From the NCBI GenBank assembly GCA_030647905.1, contig JAUSJA010000033.1, positions 248,001 through 312,000 of the forward strand: a stretch of 64,000 nt of DNA, given 5' to 3'. Below are positions 44,230-51,514 of this stretch, piece after piece. Made by a program: the position numbers and the translations under genes. This DNA comes from Gemmatimonadaceae bacterium (GTDB lineage Bacteria; Gemmatimonadota; Gemmatimonadetes; Gemmatimonadales; Gemmatimonadaceae). The first letter of the stretch is position 1. Each line of letters begins with the position of its first letter. The notes under the pieces are model-generated. The model did not search any database and was not told the DNA's origin. It saw only the letters and a program-made list of their open reading frames with translations.

Positions 44230-45468
44230 TCACTTGAACTTCGTGAGATTCTTCAGTGGCACGTACTCGGGCGGCTTGTCTCTCAGCCACCGCGTTGGAA
44301 AGGTCGAGATGGGTCCCCAGAGCGGCAGGACCCGCGAGAAGACCAGCATTGCAACAAATGGAAGCGTGAAAAGGAAGAGCACGGCGAGCAGGCCTTCGCG
44401 CCCATAGATGTCGATCTGAAAATCCAGAAATCCGCGGAAGCTCTTTGAGAACATCTGCCCGCCCATGACCACGTTCCAGCGCATGGCAAGCACCTGCACC
44501 AGGAGCAGGATACCCGACACGAAGCCCATCACGTTGCGCACGCCGGCGGGGATCCTGTTCCTGAACACCACGGCCGCACCCAACAGAAGGAATGGAACGA
44601 CCGATCCGATCAGGAACTGCACCACGAAAAGGCTCACCAGGAGCTTGTCGAGGATCAGGTGTTTCATGATGTCCCAGTCGTGGTTGGCCATATACGCGTG
44701 GTTCAGCAGCTCCAGCCCTTCGAGCGCGACGTCGACCATCACGAAGTACCAGGCCGATTCCATCATCGACTGCGTGCACTCCGAGTCGACGGGCCTTTTG
44801 TTGAACCACTGCACGATGAGGTAACACACCATCACCATCGCGATGCCGGAGACGATCGCGCTGAGGAGGAAGATCACCGGCATCAGTGGGCTTGCCCACC
44901 AGGGGTTCGCCTTGATCGCGCCGAACAGAAACCCCACATATCCGTGCAGGAAGCACGCCGCCGGAACGCCGATGGCGGCGAGGAACAGCATCACCTTGCG
45001 GTCGAGCGCCTTGGCTTCTTCCGAGATGTCGGTCACGCCGAGCGCCAGAATCCAGTACAGGCGGCGCATCATTTCAGACTTGGCGTTGCTCGCCAGGAAG
45101 ACGATGTCGACCCGGTACAACAACCAGATCTCGACCACGAGAATGAGCAGGTAAATGGTGTAGATGAATCCGAATCCCGCCATCGCCGACGTCACGTTGG
45201 GCGTGAACATGATGTTCAGGGCTCGCTCCGGATGCCCGAGGTGCGCCAGCAACGGGAGAGGGGCACAGAGCAGAAAGGCCAGCGCCATCAGCATCGCGAA
45301 GCGGCTGACCGGCTTCAGCTCATCCCTGTCAAAGACGTGGTGGAGCGACGAGATGATGAATGCGCCGGCGACGATGCCGGTGATGTATGGATACAGGACG
45401 ATCATCATCGTCCAGTAGATGTGCGCCTGGTTCGGCAGGACGTAACCTTGGGTGACGTAATGATGCAT
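44230..45468 (-). CDS. NrfD-family membrane quinone-interacting subunit
   Basis: The ATG at 45468 lies 2 bp after the FeS gene stop; longer frames enter that gene. The 412-residue protein has about ten membrane helices and NrfD/PsrC-family stretches (IYWTMMIVLYPYITGIVAGAF, LLAHLGHPERALNIMF, ACFLHGYVGFLFGAIKANPWW). Such subunits exchange electrons between the quinone pool and an attached iron-sulfur subunit. Neighbours are a 4Fe-4S protein and a tetraheme cytochrome, giving the composition of Geobacter Cbc4 (cytochrome, FeS, NrfD). No molybdopterin subunit is nearby. Confidence 0.9.
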   Translation of the reverse strand: MHHYVTQGYVLPNQAHIYWTMMIVLYPYITGIVAGAFIISSLHHVFDRDELKPVSRFAMLMALAFLLCAPLPLLAHLGHPERALNIMFTPNVTSAMAGFGFIYTIYLLILVVEIWLLYRVDIVFLASNAKSEMMRRLYWILALGVTDISEEAKALDRKVMLFLAAIGVPAACFLHGYVGFLFGAIKANPWWASPLMPVIFLLSAIVSGIAMVMVCYLIVQWFNKRPVDSECTQSMMESAWYFVMVDVALEGLELLNHAYMANHDWDIMKHLILDKLLVSLFVVQFLIGSVVPFLLLGAAVVFRNRIPAGVRNVMGFVSGILLLVQVLAMRWNVVMGGQMFSKSFRGFLDFQIDIYGREGLLAVLFLFTLPFVAMLVFSRVLPLWGPISTFPTRWLRDKPPEYVPLKNLTKFK

Positions 45469-45470
45469 GC

Positions 45471-46361
45471 TTACATGACCTCCGAATCGAGCCCGATGTA
45501 GCGGGTTCTCGGATTCGTTCCGAGGTATGACTTCAGGACCTGCACGCGGTTGTTTGCCAGGATCTGGCTGATCTCGCTGTTCGGGTCGCTGACGCTGCCG
45601 AAGATCCTCGCTTTGGCCGGGCACGCCTGCACACACGCCGGCACCATCCCCTTTGTGATCCGGTGGTAGCACCACGTGCACTTGTCAGCGGTGTTCGTTT
45701 GGGGATTGATGTACCGTGAGCCGAAGGGGCAGGCCTGCACGCAGTAGCCGCATCCGATGCAGCGCTCTTGATCGATCAGCACGACGCCTTCCCTGGTCAC
45801 ATAGGACGCGCCGACCGGGCAAACCTGAATGCAGGGGGTGTTGATGCAGTGGTTGCACAGCTTGGGAACGAAGAAGCCACGCACCGGGAGCTGACCAAGT
45901 TCCTCGGGCATGTTGCGGCTTGGAAGATCCTCGCCGAAGCCGTCTGCCCCGCCACTTGGCGAATTGACGATGACCTCGCCGTTCGGGAAGAACGTGTACT
46001 GTTCGACCCACGTCCGACAGAAACCGTCGGGTACGTTGTTTTCGTCACGGCAGGCGCGGACGCACGACCCGCATCCAATGCATTTCATCGTGTCGACCAC
46101 GAATCCGTAGATCGGGCCCTTCGCGGCCTCCTTCGGCGCTCCTTCCGCGCGCGCGCGTACGTCCCCAAGTCCGGTATCGTGCAATCGGCTTTCCACGGCT
46201 CCTTCCGCGCGCGCGCGTACGTCCTCCGGGTCCTGCGCCAGAAGCAGATTGGCGGTGGTGACCACGAGCCCGCCGAAGACGAAGGTTTTCGCGCCGGCCT
46301 CGGCGCACTTCTCGAAGAATTCACGCCGGCTGATCTCGGGTTTGTTCCAGAGGGTCGTCAT
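45471..46361 (-). CDS. four-cluster 4Fe-4S ferredoxin subunit (HybA/NrfC/PsrB-like), Tat-exported
   Basis: The ATG at 46361 overlaps the cytochrome stop. The 296-residue protein starts with a twin-arginine signal (ISRREFFEKCAEAGAKTFVFG). It carries ferredoxin-type cysteine clusters KCIGCGSCVRACRDEN, LCNHCINTPCIQVCPVGA, RCIGCGYCVQACPFG and KCTWC...CVQACPAKAR, predicting four [4Fe-4S] clusters on the periplasmic side. It should wire the tetraheme cytochrome to the NrfD membrane subunit. A short linker contains DVRARAEGA twice, encoded by a 27-bp direct repeat. Confidence 0.9.
   Translation of the reverse strand: MTTLWNKPEISRREFFEKCAEAGAKTFVFGGLVVTTANLLLAQDPEDVRARAEGAVESRLHDTGLGDVRARAEGAPKEAAKGPIYGFVVDTMKCIGCGSCVRACRDENNVPDGFCRTWVEQYTFFPNGEVIVNSPSGGADGFGEDLPSRNMPEELGQLPVRGFFVPKLCNHCINTPCIQVCPVGASYVTREGVVLIDQERCIGCGYCVQACPFGSRYINPQTNTADKCTWCYHRITKGMVPACVQACPAKARIFGSVSDPNSEISQILANNRVQVLKSYLGTNPRTRYIGLDSEVM
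46138..46224. repeat. 27-bp direct repeat inside the FeS-subunit gene
   Basis: Identical 27-bp copies (46138-46164 and 46198-46224, both containing CCGCGCGCGCGCGTACGTCC) lie exactly 60 bp apart. They encode the repeated linker DVRARAEGA just after the Tat signal. The spacing keeps the frame, so copy number could vary without breaking the protein. Confidence 0.75.
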
Positions 46362-46876
46362 TTGACCGCGGTCGTGTGAGGGTTGTGGCAGTCGGTGCAC
46401 TTCGACGCGGGAGTGAACGTTCCTCCCGTCGCCGTGATGTGCTCGCCGACGGACTTGATGGACTTGAGGGTGCTGGGACGTTCGAATGTCTTCAGGTGGC
46501 ACCACTCGCACTCCCGAATGCCGGTCGTCGGCCGGAGCGCGTTCTTGTTCTGTTTGATCGGGTCGGGGTACGCGTCCACCGAATCCTCGCTCACAACTTT
46601 CACGTGCAGCATGCCCGGGCCGTGGCAGTTCTCACACTGGGGGACGGAGTGCTTTCCCTTCGACCAGGGATCGCTGATTTCGGAGTGACATTCGGCGCAC
46701 GTCACGCTGCCGAGGTGTCGCGGTTCGCGCGCCGCAGCGTCAGTGATTGCCGACGCTCTGAAGTGTCCGAGCTTGCCGAAATCCGCAGGCACAACCATCG
46801 ACCTGGCTTTGAAAAAGGCAGCAGCTGCGATAGCGAGCAGCGCCAGCAGTCTGATGAAGTGCCTGGCCGAGTTCAT
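46358..46876 (-). CDS. membrane-anchored tetraheme cytochrome c
   Basis: From ATG 46876 the protein has 172 residues: an N-terminal helix (FIRLLALLAIAAAAFFKA) acting as anchor or signal, then four heme sites CAECH, CENCH, CEWCH and CTDCH. It is the first structural gene after the activator gene (39-bp gap) and precedes the FeS and NrfD genes with an ATGA overlap. It is probably the periplasmic electron exit of the NrfD-type complex. It is cytochrome c3-like in density but not clearly assigned to one family. Confidence 0.85.
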   Translation of the reverse strand: MNSARHFIRLLALLAIAAAAFFKARSMVVPADFGKLGHFRASAITDAAAREPRHLGSVTCAECHSEISDPWSKGKHSVPQCENCHGPGMLHVKVVSEDSVDAYPDPIKQNKNALRPTTGIRECEWCHLKTFERPSTLKSIKSVGEHITATGGTFTPASKCTDCHNPHTTAVK

Positions 46877-46915
46877 GGGTTGGACCACCGTGCTGACGTG
46901 GTCGGACTATGTGCT

Positions 46916-48280
46916 CTAGTGAATTCCATATTTCTCCAACCGGTATCGCAGAGTGTCACGTGAAAGTCCGAGCAGCCGCGCCGCTCCGGTCTTGTTTCCC
47001 TCGGCGCGGGCGAACGCCTGGCAGATCAGATCGCGCTCGAGTTCTTCGAGATCGAGCCCGTTCGCGGGGAGTACCATGCCCTTGGGATTCCGCGTCCCCG
47101 TTCCGCGAATCTCCGCCGGTAAATGATCCGCCTGAATGGCGTCAGAATCCTCGAGCAGGAGCACGCGTTCGATGACGTTGCGCAATTCGCGAGCATTGCC
47201 GGGCCAGGAGTACGCCTCGAGCGTGCGGAGCGCCTCCTTCGTCACCTCCCGCACGGGCTGTCGCAGATCGTGGCACAACAATTCGACAAAGTGCACGGCC
47301 AGCGGCGCGATGTCTTCGGGGCGCTCGCGCAGGGACGGAATGACGATCGGCACGACATTGAGCCGATAGAAGAGATCCTCACGGAAGTCGCCGACGGCCA
47401 CCGCCGCCTCGAGGTTGCGGTTCGTGGCCGTGATGACATGCACGTCGACCTCGATGCTGCGCACGCCCCCGACTCTGCGGAACTCGTACGTCTCCAGGAA
47501 GTGCAGCAACTTGGCTTGCATCGGCTTCGGCACGTCTCCGATTTCGTCGAGGAACACGGTGCCGTGGTGCGCGATCTCGAAGAGGCCGGGTTTCGCTTCG
47601 CGCGCGTCGGTATACGCGCCCGCTTCATGGCCAAACAGCTCGCTTTCGACCAGTTGCTCCGGGAGCGAGGTGCAATTGACGCTGACGAACGGCTGTGTGC
47701 GACGAGGTCCGCGCGCGTGGATCGCTCGTGCGACAACGTCCTTGCCGGTGCCGCTTTCCCCTCGCAGGAGCACGTTCATGGTGCTTCCCTTCTCACCGAG
47801 TCGGGTGATCAGCTCGGCGATCTTCCGCATCGCGGGCGAACGTCCCACGAGGGAGACGTCGGCGAACTGCCACCGGTAGCCATCGCGGAATCGCTCGACC
47901 TCGCTTCGGAGTTCCCGGGCTTCGAGCGCTTGCTCGATCAAGAGCAGCAGCTCGGGAAGATTGATCGGCTTCTCGAGGAAATGGTGCGCCCCGGCTCGCA
48001 CGGCGGCCACGGCCGTTTCGACTTCCCCGTATGCCGTCATCATGATCACCGGGAGCGTCGCGTCGAGCGCCTTGATGCGCGGCAGCAGTTCGAGTCCGGT
48101 AGCGTCGGGGAGTCGCAGGTCGAGGAGCACGAGATCCGCGGGTTCGCGCGCGAGCGCCGCAAGCAGGCTCTCGCCGTCGGCGACCTCCTCGGTGACAAGG
48201 CCAGCCTCGTTGAGCCGCTCCGCCAGCCAGAGACGAATGAGCATCTCGTCGTCACAGATCACGACGCGGGCTTTTTTCAT
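46916..48280 (-). CDS. NtrC-family sigma-54-dependent response regulator
   Basis: The 454-residue protein has a receiver domain (VVICDDEMLIRL, phospho-acceptor Asp in LVLLDLRLPD, lysine in HHFLEKPINL). The AAA+ activator domain has Walker A RGESGTGKD, the sigma-54 contact loop GAYTDA in place of GAFTGA, Walker B GTVFLDEIGD and the sensor FREDLFYRLNVVPI. The C-terminal Fis-type helix-turn-helix is NKTGAARLLGLSRDTLRYRL. The start overlaps the kinase stop (ATGA), so the two form a two-component pair. It probably activates the sigma-54 promoters at 40703 and 50190. Confidence 0.93.
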   Translation of the reverse strand: MKKARVVICDDEMLIRLWLAERLNEAGLVTEEVADGESLLAALAREPADLVLLDLRLPDATGLELLPRIKALDATLPVIMMTAYGEVETAVAAVRAGAHHFLEKPINLPELLLLIEQALEARELRSEVERFRDGYRWQFADVSLVGRSPAMRKIAELITRLGEKGSTMNVLLRGESGTGKDVVARAIHARGPRRTQPFVSVNCTSLPEQLVESELFGHEAGAYTDAREAKPGLFEIAHHGTVFLDEIGDVPKPMQAKLLHFLETYEFRRVGGVRSIEVDVHVITATNRNLEAAVAVGDFREDLFYRLNVVPIVIPSLRERPEDIAPLAVHFVELLCHDLRQPVREVTKEALRTLEAYSWPGNARELRNVIERVLLLEDSDAIQADHLPAEIRGTGTRNPKGMVLPANGLDLEELERDLICQAFARAEGNKTGAARLLGLSRDTLRYRLEKYGIH

Positions 48281-50127
48281 TCTGCAACCTCTTGTGACGC
48301 GGCGGCAGCGCCGCTTGCGTGTGCGGGCAGCCGAATCGTCACCGTCGTTCCTTCGCCGAGCCGGCTGCGCAGCGCGACGGTGCCGCCGTGACGCTGAATA
48401 ATCTCGCGGGTGATTGGGAGCCCAAGCCCCGTGCCGGTGTGGCGTGTGGTGAAGAACGGTTTGAAGACCGACTCGAGGTGTTCCGGTGCGATGCCGCGCC
48501 CCGTGTCAGTGATTTCGATCTCGATCCAGTCCCCTGACGTTCGCGTGTACACGTCGACGCGGCCGCCGTGCGGCGTCGCCTCGATGGCGTTCATGAGAAG
48601 GTTGATGAACGCCTGGTGGATCATTTCGGCGTCCGCGAGGACGCTCGCGTGCGAGGGATCGAGACGGATCTCAATGCGCACGCCGCCCTTGTCGGCGGTG
48701 GGCTGCACGAGACGGATTGCCCGTTCCGCGAGATCGTTTGCGCTCACGGGAGCGAGCGCCGGTGTCGCCGGCCGCGCGAAGGTCAGCAATTCCTGGATCG
48801 CGTCCTGCACGCGCCGCATCTGCCGCTCCATCTCGTCGATGATGGGCAGCAGCGTCGCATCGTTGCCCGCGCGGCGACGCACAATGTCGAGACCGTTGGC
48901 GACGCCGACCACCGGATTCTTGATCTCGTGCGCGATTCCACTCGCCAACTCGCCAACCGTGGCGAGCTGCGAGGCACGCTCGATCTCTCGCTGGTGCAGC
49001 TCGCGCACGTCACTGGTCGTCTCGGCGAGCGCGGTGGTCATCTCGTTGAACGCGCGACCGAGCTCTCCGATCTCGTCGCCGGCGTCGTCATTCACGCGAA
49101 CGCTGAGATCGCCTCGCGCGACGCGCCGGCTCGCATGCACGAGGCGGCTCAAGGGCGCGACGACGCTGCGGGACACAACGACCGCCGTTCCGATGAGTAC
49201 GGCCACAAGCAGCAACTCGAGCAGCAGCGACAGGCTGCCGAGACGCCGTAGCGCCCCAAACGCCTCATCGGCCGGTACCTCTGCAATCAACCGCCACTCA
49301 TAGTCTGGCAGCGCCACAATCGTGCCGAGCACGCGTGCGCCGTCGCCGGCGCGATACTGCTCGTGAGCGCCGCCAGGCAGCGCGAGTAGTGGTGTGACGA
49401 GGGGTACGGCGTAGTCCACACTGTCGTGCGGATGCGATACAAACAGCGGCCGCCCGCCAGCGTCAACGATGAAACTCTCGACGTGTCCGGCGATCTGGTC
49501 GGGGATCTGCAGCATGTCGCTGAACCCGTCGAGGCTCAGGGTCCCTGCGAGAAACGCTACGGGTACGCTTTCACGCCCATGAACCGGGACTACGAGGCGG
49601 AATATCGGTCGCACGCCGCGCGGTGTGGACAGCAGCATCGCCGAGAGCGAACCGGTCGCTTCGTGCGCGGGAAGGGCGGTACTGAGGTTTTCGCGGAGGC
49701 CGACTGACGCGGCGATCCCCCCGTCGGGGGTGAACAGATACAGCGCGTCAAACAGTTTGAGCTCGTCGAGCTTGCGGCGTAACAGGCGTTCCATTTCGGT
49801 GCGACTTGCGGCCTCGCCCATCACGCCCGCTGGAAGTCCCTGTGATCGCTGAGCCCCCGCCGCGAGAAACTCGTTGCCGGTAGCGACCGCCTGCAGGAGG
49901 AGCAGCGCACGGTCAGTCCGATCCCGGACGTGCTGCGCCTGGACCTGCGCAATCGCGCTGAGGTACCGCTCGATCAGCTGAGTGATGATCCCTTCGCTCC
50001 GGCGATAGCCGATGGCGTTGGTGACCAGGAGCGGGAGGAGCGAGAAAACCAGGAACCAGGCGAGCAGCCGACGGCTGAGACGGCCGCGCCGTCCAATCTC
50101 CGTCCTCGTCGGTTTCGGCGGCGTCAT
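48277..50127 (-). CDS. membrane sensor histidine kinase (NtrB-like, Cache-HAMP)
   Basis: The 616-residue kinase has helices at about 20-42 and 300-322 flanking a periplasmic sensor domain of about 255 residues (Cache-like, DALYLFTPDGGIAASVGL). A HAMP domain, HisKA with GELASGIAHEIKNPVVGVA (phospho-acceptor His) and an ATPase domain (NLLMNAIEAT, DTGRGIAPEHL, GTGLGLPI) follow. There is no heme or FeS motif in the sensor. It is translated together with the downstream activator. What it senses is unknown; a respiratory or extracellular electron acceptor cue is suggested by the operon. Confidence 0.92.
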   Translation of the reverse strand: MTPPKPTRTEIGRRGRLSRRLLAWFLVFSLLPLLVTNAIGYRRSEGIITQLIERYLSAIAQVQAQHVRDRTDRALLLLQAVATGNEFLAAGAQRSQGLPAGVMGEAASRTEMERLLRRKLDELKLFDALYLFTPDGGIAASVGLRENLSTALPAHEATGSLSAMLLSTPRGVRPIFRLVVPVHGRESVPVAFLAGTLSLDGFSDMLQIPDQIAGHVESFIVDAGGRPLFVSHPHDSVDYAVPLVTPLLALPGGAHEQYRAGDGARVLGTIVALPDYEWRLIAEVPADEAFGALRRLGSLSLLLELLLVAVLIGTAVVVSRSVVAPLSRLVHASRRVARGDLSVRVNDDAGDEIGELGRAFNEMTTALAETTSDVRELHQREIERASQLATVGELASGIAHEIKNPVVGVANGLDIVRRRAGNDATLLPIIDEMERQMRRVQDAIQELLTFARPATPALAPVSANDLAERAIRLVQPTADKGGVRIEIRLDPSHASVLADAEMIHQAFINLLMNAIEATPHGGRVDVYTRTSGDWIEIEITDTGRGIAPEHLESVFKPFFTTRHTGTGLGLPITREIIQRHGGTVALRSRLGEGTTVTIRLPAHASGAAAASQEVAE

Positions 50128-50189
50128 TGAGTACCCTCGCTCGGTTGACCTTGCAAACAGGATCTCTGATCGCTACGTCGGTCCGCATA

Positions 50190-50205
50190 TGCAAGATGAA
50201 CGCCG
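50190..50205 (-). promoter_or_regulatory. sigma-54 promoter candidate for the kinase-activator-NrfD operon
   Basis: On the minus strand CGGCGTTCATCTTGCA has the GG-N10-GC spacing with a perfect TTGCA -12 box and GGC at -24. Transcription would start near 50179, about 50 nt before the kinase ATG. The -24 extension is poor, so confidence is moderate; the paired palindromes upstream support it. Confidence 0.5.
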
Positions 50206-50266
50206 CCCGAGCCAGCTATATAAGAGCAAGCACTGCAACGAGTTACGCGAATAGCGCAGATATGGA

Positions 50267-50326
50267 ATGGGGCATATACCCCATAATCGCCAAACCTGTC
50301 GGCTGATGATAGGGTGATTTCCCCTA
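50267..50326 (-). promoter_or_regulatory. paired palindromic activator sites upstream of the sensor kinase
   Basis: ATGGGGCATATACCCCAT (50267-50284) and TAGGGTGATTTCCCCTA (50310-50326) are centred about 42.5 bp apart, 60-120 bp upstream of the sigma-54 candidate. The second shares TGATTT flanked by GGG and CCC with the sites at 40570 and 40605, which are 43 bp apart. TGTCAGGCAT at 50332-50341 matches the 23-bp repeats at 34799. The rest of the 50128-50477 spacer holds no gene. Confidence 0.55.
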
Positions 50327-50477
50327 CTCTCTGTCAGGCATGCACAACCTCTTGTGAATCGCAGGCTTGCGCGACGGGCGAGGTTCGCAGGAATGCAAAC
50401 GGTGGCGACGTGAAAACGCGCGTCGCCACCGTCGGTCACCAGTTCAGGCCGGTTTTCGCCGACCCGGCTTCATGGGG

Positions 50478-50921
50478 TCAGGTCGACGGGGTTTCCGGGG
50501 GTTTGGTCCAACGCCGCATCGCTACGACTATCACGGCGAGTCCGCCAAGGACCGCCAGCACTGGGAGCGCATAGACCAGGAGGTTGAACCCTGACGCGCG
50601 TGGCTGGAGGAGAATCCACTCGCCGTACTTGGACACGAAGTAGGCCTTGACCTCGTCGGGACTCTTGCCGGTGCGGAGCTGCTCCCGAACCAAGCCGCGC
50701 ATCTGCTGGGCGAGTTCGGCCGGCGAATCCTGGATGGAGACTCCCTGGCAAACCGGGCAACGCAACTGCGCAGCCACCGCGTTTGTCCTGGCCTCGAGGA
50801 CGGGGTCGGCCGCCGCCTGCTGAGCGACCGGGGCTGCGCTTGCTCCGGCGGCTTGTGCGCTGGCGCGACCGGAAATCGCCGCGAGCAGCGCCGCGGATAT
50901 GAGCAACGTGTTGCGCTTCAC
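50478..50921 (-). CDS. ccmH: cytochrome c maturation protein CcmH
   Basis: A 147-residue protein with a signal peptide, the redox motif RCPVCQGVSIQDSPAELA and a C-terminal membrane helix (LLVYALPVLAVLGGLAVIVV). CcmH reduces or holds the apocytochrome CXXCH thiols for heme ligation together with CcmF. Only the redox half is present; no CcmI (TPR) part is fused or adjacent. Start GTG 50921 overlaps the ccmG stop. It is the last gene of the ccm operon. Confidence 0.92.
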   Translation of the reverse strand: MKRNTLLISAALLAAISGRASAQAAGASAAPVAQQAAADPVLEARTNAVAAQLRCPVCQGVSIQDSPAELAQQMRGLVREQLRTGKSPDEVKAYFVSKYGEWILLQPRASGFNLLVYALPVLAVLGGLAVIVVAMRRWTKPPETPST

Positions 50922-51514
50922 GATCCACTCTTCGTTGCGGGGGCTGCCGGCTTCGGGGGGAGCGCCGCGATCAGCGAATCCACGAGGTGTGCGAGACGCA
51001 CTTCAGTCACGGGGCCGAGTTGTTTGTAGGCCACGCGGCCGCTGCCGTCGATGAAAAAAGTCTCTGGTACGCCGTAGAGGCCGTAGTCGATTGCCGTGCG
51101 CGCGCCAGGGTCTTGCACCGAGGGATAGCTCTGTCCCCCCATTTCTGCGATCCATGCCTCTCCCGCCGCCGCGCTATCGTTGTACAACACGCCGAGAAAA
51201 TGCACCGGGCGTCCCGCGTACAGGCGAGCAGTCGCTGAGAGCACCGCGTGTTCGTCGCGGCAGGCCAGGCACCACGAAGCCCAGAAGTTGAGCACGACGA
51301 CCTGTCCGCGAAGGTCAGCCAAGCGAACAGTGTCTCCGACGGGGCGACTCAGCGGCGGTTGTCCCGGCGCGAACACGTCGAGCGCAAACTGTGGCGCAGG
51401 GTGTCCGGGCAGGGGTGACGGAATCTCCCCAGGGTCACGCGTGAATCCCCACGCGAACAGCAGGATCACTGGAACCGCCGCGAACGCGGCGATGAGGGAG
51501 CGTTTCCAGTTCAC
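50918..51514 (-). CDS. ccmG: thiol:disulfide oxidoreductase CcmG/DsbE
   Basis: The GTG at 51514 overlaps the ccmF stop (GTGA) and gives 198 residues: a membrane anchor (LIAAFAAVPVILLFAWGF), a thioredoxin fold with WASWCLACRDEH as the CXXC active site, and the cis-proline region YGLYGVPETFFIDGSG. It supplies reducing equivalents for apocytochrome c thiols in the periplasm. Confidence 0.92.
   Translation of the reverse strand: MNWKRSLIAAFAAVPVILLFAWGFTRDPGEIPSPLPGHPAPQFALDVFAPGQPPLSRPVGDTVRLADLRGQVVVLNFWASWCLACRDEHAVLSATARLYAGRPVHFLGVLYNDSAAAGEAWIAEMGGQSYPSVQDPGARTAIDYGLYGVPETFFIDGSGRVAYKQLGPVTEVRLAHLVDSLIAALPPKPAAPATKSGS

Noticed and set aside
45768-46379. Long plus-strand frame across the FeS-subunit gene
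   Set aside because: It is the antisense image of a gene with four ferredoxin clusters and has no family features.
47616-47633. GAYTDA instead of GAFTGA in the activator as a sign of a non-sigma-54 regulator
   Set aside because: GAFTDA/GAYT variants occur in functional sigma-54 activators, and all other AAA+ motifs are intact.
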